From positions 1 to 6,437 of the forward strand of contig CAJLBR010000052.1 in NCBI GenBank assembly GCA_905204915.1: a DNA stretch of 6,437 bases, read 5' to 3'. Numbering within the stretch: the stretch's first letter is position 1; each line of letters begins with the position of its first letter. Below are positions 3,978 through 6,437 of the stretch, piece by piece. Source of the DNA: an uncultured Clostridium sp. Its GTDB lineage: Bacteria > Bacillota > Clostridia > TANB77 > CAG-465. The position numbers and the translations under genes were made by a program. Under the pieces are notes generated by a model. That model was not told the origin of the DNA. It did no database searches and worked only from the letters and a program-made list of their open reading frames with translations.

Positions 3978-6164
3978 ATGGAAGAAAATTTTGTCAAAGG
4001 AATGCTATATAAAGAAATATATCGTAATGAAATAAATAGTTACATGGTAGGACTATTCAAGGTAAAAGAAAGTACATTTTCCGAGTTTGAAGAAGGAGAT
4101 GTAATAAATATTACTGGAACTCTTCCAAGACTTAGCGATAAAAAAGAATATATATTATATGGAGAAGTAGCTAATCATCCTAAATATGGCCTTCAAATGA
4201 ATGTAAATAGTTTTAACATAAATGTTCCCACCAAAGAAGAAGAACTAATAACATTCCTATCAAGCGATCTATTTCCCATTGGAGAAAAAACAGCGGAAAA
4301 AATAGTAAGTATTCTAAAAGAAGATGTCATAAACAAAATACTCGAAGACAAATTTTGCCTCGTAGGAATACCAAGACTAACAGACAAAAAAATAAACAAA
4401 ATATATGAAGTCCTAAAAGACTATCAAGATACATCCAGTATTGTAATAGAACTAACCAAGTTAGGTTTTGAAATGAAAGAATCCTTAAGCTTTTTAAACA
4501 AATACAATAATAAAATATTAGATACAGTAAATACTAATATATATGAACTAATTGAAACAGATGAAATGTCCTTTACCAAAATAGATGAAATAGCCATAGG
4601 AATGGGAATTAATGAAGAAGATGACCGCAGAGTAAAAGCACTAATAATATATGTCATGAAAAATCTCTGCTTTAACAATGGCGACACTTATTTAACTGAA
4701 GAAGAAATATCATTTAATCTATCAAACTATGTTAGCATTACCCCAGAAAAGTTTGATTACTTAATTTTGCAGTTAGTCCGTGAAGGTAAAATAGTTATTG
4801 AAGAAAAAAGATACTATCTAAAACATTTTTACGAAGCTGAAAAATACATCTGTGAAAAAATCTGCTTCCTAAACGATATGCCAATTATGACAAATACCAG
4901 TATAATGAAATATATTGATAACGATAAATTTAATAAAATAACTTATGATGATATTCAGTTAAAAGCCATTGAAAGTGGTGTAAACAATAACATCACCATC
5001 ATTACTGGAGGACCAGGTACAGGAAAAACAACCATAATCAAAGCCATTGTCAGTATCATTATGGATAGTAAGAAAGCTCGCGACACCGATATAGCACTCC
5101 TTGCTCCCACTGGACGAGCGGCAAAAAAAATGATGGAAACAACAAATCTTCCCGCCTATACAATACATAAATACCTAGGTTGGGATAAAGATACCAACAC
5201 CTTTGCTACAGATGAATATAATCCAAATAAAGAAAAATACATCATCGTAGATGAGGTAAGTATGATTGATACTCTTCTTATGGAAGCCCTTCTAAAAGGA
5301 ACAAAAAGAGATATTCATCTTATACTCGTCGGAGATTATTACCAGCTTCCAAGTGTTAGCGAAGGTCAAATACTAAAAGATTTAATAGATAGCGACTGCC
5401 TTCCAGTAATAAGTCTAAACAAAATATATCGTCAAACTGAAGGCTCATATATATTAAATTTAGCCTATGACATAAAAAGCAAAAACATTAGCGAAGACCT
5501 ATTCATAAAAAAAGATGATTACCTATTCATAAATAGTGACAATGATAACACCTTATCCTACATCAAAGAAGTAGTAACCAAAGCTATCAAAAAAGGTTAT
5601 TCTGATATGGACATCCAAGTACTAGCCCCAATGTACAAGAGCATAAATGGCATAGATAGCCTAAATATCATGCTCCAGGAGTTATTCAATCCCAAAGCCA
5701 AAAACAAAAAAGAAATAGTCTTCAAAGATGTTGTCTATAGAGAATACGACAAAGTCCTTCAACTAGTTAATGATCCTGACAATAATGTCTACAATGGTGA
5801 TATTGGATATATTGAAGAAATCATTGTATCAGATGGTAAGAAAATACCAAATCAAATAAATATAAATTATGATGGCAATATTGTAGAATACACTCCTGAT
5901 AAATTTATTAACTTTAGACATGGATATGCCATTAGTATTCATAAAGCCCAAGGTAGTGAATTTGATACCGTTATCATGCCAATAACTTCAAACTTTAAAA
6001 GAATGCTATACAATAAACTAGTCTACACTGGAGTTACTAGAGCTAAAAAAAGTCTAATCATCGTCGGAGAGCCAAATTCCTTTATCTATGGTATAAACAA
6101 TGACTATGTAGACAATAGAAAAACAACCCTAAAAGATTTAATAATAAATAAATACAATATCTAG
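3978..6164 (+). CDS. recD2: RecD2-type (RecD/TraA family) SF1 DNA helicase
   Basis: An ATP-dependent 5'-3' DNA helicase of superfamily 1B that works without RecB/RecC; in Bacillus RecD2 helps replication forks and limits mutation. Positions are for the 728-residue product. Residues 1-88 resemble the OB-like N-terminal domain (FVKGMLYKEIYRNE, VINITGTLPRL). Residues about 90-240 hold the helix-hairpin-helix region, including FPIGEKTAEKIVSIL. The helicase core carries Walker A GGPGTGKTT (344-352), motif Ia APTGRAAKKM (376-385), TIHKYLG (395-401), Walker B VDEVSMID (424-431), motif III GDYYQLPSV (452-460), YRQ (484-486), HGYAISIHKAQGSEFD (648-663) and VYTGVTRAKK (682-691). All core motifs are intact. 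Length is close to the roughly 715 to 800 residues usual for RecD2. ATG 3978 is preferred over ATG 3969 because of its spacing from AGAAAGGA. It has its own promoter and follows a terminator, so it is not in the spoVID operon. Confidence 0.96.
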   Translation: MEENFVKGMLYKEIYRNEINSYMVGLFKVKESTFSEFEEGDVINITGTLPRLSDKKEYILYGEVANHPKYGLQMNVNSFNINVPTKEEELITFLSSDLFPIGEKTAEKIVSILKEDVINKILEDKFCLVGIPRLTDKKINKIYEVLKDYQDTSSIVIELTKLGFEMKESLSFLNKYNNKILDTVNTNIYELIETDEMSFTKIDEIAIGMGINEEDDRRVKALIIYVMKNLCFNNGDTYLTEEEISFNLSNYVSITPEKFDYLILQLVREGKIVIEEKRYYLKHFYEAEKYICEKICFLNDMPIMTNTSIMKYIDNDKFNKITYDDIQLKAIESGVNNNITIITGGPGTGKTTIIKAIVSIIMDSKKARDTDIALLAPTGRAAKKMMETTNLPAYTIHKYLGWDKDTNTFATDEYNPNKEKYIIVDEVSMIDTLLMEALLKGTKRDIHLILVGDYYQLPSVSEGQILKDLIDSDCLPVISLNKIYRQTEGSYILNLAYDIKSKNISEDLFIKKDDYLFINSDNDNTLSYIKEVVTKAIKKGYSDMDIQVLAPMYKSINGIDSLNIMLQELFNPKAKNKKEIVFKDVVYREYDKVLQLVNDPDNNVYNGDIGYIEEIIVSDGKKIPNQININYDGNIVEYTPDKFINFRHGYAISIHKAQGSEFDTVIMPITSNFKRMLYNKLVYTGVTRAKKSLIIVGEPNSFIYGINNDYVDNRKTTLKDLIINKYNI

Positions 6165-6184
6165 TATAATTATAATAATTCAGT

Positions 6185-6198
6185 CAATAATATTATTG
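6185..6198. repeat. Perfect 14-base palindrome in the recD2-small gene gap
   Basis: CAATAATATTATTG reads identically on both strands with no loop, so it is more like a dimer-protein half-site pair than a terminator stem. In AT-rich DNA it can arise by chance. It directly adjoins the hairpin at 6198-6221. Confidence 0.4.
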
Positions 6199-6221
6199 GT
6201 ATTTAATAATACTTAAATACC
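6198..6221 (+). other. Hairpin in the leader of the small gene
   Basis: GGTATTTAA (6198-6206) pairs perfectly with TTAAATACC (6213-6221) around a 6-base loop. It is not followed by a T tract (TGTCATATTTT comes next), so it is a poor terminator; it may stabilise or structure the leader of the gene at 6250, or weakly end the recD2 transcript. Confidence 0.5.
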
Positions 6222-6232
6222 TGTCATATTTT

Positions 6233-6243
6233 AAAGGGGTGAT
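6233..6243 (+). promoter_or_regulatory. Strong ribosome binding site of the small gene
   Basis: AAAGGGGTGAT, with GGGGTGA ending seven bases before ATG 6250. A site this good supports the 52-codon frame as a true gene. Confidence 0.8.
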
Positions 6244-6249
6244 AAAATA

Positions 6250-6408
6250 ATGAAATCCAAAGTAGGTATGGCTTTAATGGGTATGGGTATAGGAGTAGGT
6301 AGTGCCGCTCTATATCAAAACATTAAAAATGGTAATATTAAGAAGTTAGCTAGAAAAATGAATTCTGCTAAAACGAAAGCTATAGATAACCTAGAAAATA
6401 TGATGTAG
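6250..6408 (+). CDS. Small glycine-rich membrane-type protein (52 aa)
   Basis: This short gene encodes MKSKVGMALMGMGIGVGSAA, then LYQNIKNGNIKKLARKMNSA and a short amphipathic end (KTKAIDNLENMM). Residues 5-21 are hydrophobic with regular glycines (GMALMGMGIGVGSAAL), like a single glycine-zipper membrane segment, followed by a basic helix. It is supported by a strong Shine-Dalgarno (GGGGTGA, seven bases upstream) and a clean stop. The layout resembles small DUF3918 (YrzQ-like) or YtxH-like proteins of Firmicutes. I recall a YrzQ-type gene in the recD2 neighbourhood of B. subtilis, which would fit, but the protein is too short for me to assign a family. Function is unknown. It lies 85 bases after recD2 and could be read from that promoter or from its own. 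Confidence 0.75.
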   Translation: MKSKVGMALMGMGIGVGSAALYQNIKNGNIKKLARKMNSAKTKAIDNLENMM

Positions 6409-6434
6409 GAAGAGATTTAATTATCTTTCTTTTT
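6409..6434 (+). terminator. Weak possible terminator at the right edge
   Basis: AGAGAT (6411-6416 region) can pair with ATCTTT (6423-6428) through about six pairs including one G-U, around TTAATT, followed by CTTTTT. It starts right after the stop of the small gene. The stem is short and AT-rich, and the window ends at once, so this is only a suggestion. Confidence 0.35.
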
Positions 6435-6437
6435 ATA

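Noticed and set aside
4193..5168. Three minus-strand open frames opposite recD2
   Set aside because: All lie opposite intact helicase domains, including the Walker A region, and have no support of their own.
3978..6164. RecD2-like helicase as part of a defence or conjugation system
   Set aside because: It has the full RecD2 domain order and no nuclease, relaxase, RecB/RecC or defence partners nearby, so a housekeeping RecD2 is the simpler reading.
1..6437. Mobile element, prophage, CRISPR array or tRNA in the window
   Set aside because: No transposase, integrase, phage genes, spaced direct repeats, or cloverleaf with a GGTTCGA-type T arm was seen on either strand.

Overview
The window is very AT-rich DNA (GC in the high twenties to about 30% by eye) from a low-GC Firmicutes-type genome. 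It opens inside the 3' part of a 5S rRNA gene, so a ribosomal RNA operon ends at the left edge. The shortened 5S helix IV resembles Mollicutes 5S rRNA. However, a SpoVID-like protein followed by a YsxE/CotS-like protein points to an endospore-forming Bacilli lineage. My best inference is an uncultured, small-genome, Mollicutes-related or Erysipelotrichales-like Bacilli, such as those common in animal guts. This placement is inferred from gene content and base composition only. All five visible tryptophans are TGG and all six genes end in TAA or TAG, so nothing suggests that TGA is read as tryptophan.

Layout: (1) 1-80, 5S rRNA 3' part, then a strong intrinsic terminator at 91-127. (2) 183-1685 (+), a 500-residue unrecognised protein with a basic N-terminus, a membrane segment, a long coiled coil and a second hydrophobic patch. 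(3) 1701-2171 (-), a 156-residue multi-pass membrane protein resembling DUF4282. It converges on the previous gene, and one hairpin at 1686-1720 serves both directions. (4) 2278-2994 (+), a short SpoVID-like spore morphogenetic protein: SPOCS-like N-terminus, acidic linker, C-terminal LysM. (5) 2987-3865 (+), a CotS/YsxE-like protein with a degenerate kinase fold, overlapping spoVID by 8 bases. (6) 3978-6164 (+), a RecD2-type SF1 helicase with its own extended -10 promoter. (7) 6250-6408 (+), a 52-residue protein with a glycine-rich hydrophobic N-terminus, then a weak possible terminator at the right edge.

How they fit together: genes 4 and 5 form a translationally coupled pair that matches the spoVID-ysxE order of Bacillus and probably acts in spore coat assembly. 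RecD2 is a housekeeping genome-maintenance helicase, unrelated to that pair except by position. The two unrecognised membrane-associated proteins (genes 1 and 2) lie between the rRNA operon and the sporulation pair. A sporulation or envelope role for them is possible but rests on position alone. I see no mobile element, CRISPR array, tRNA or defence system. No gene-free stretch exceeds 112 bases.
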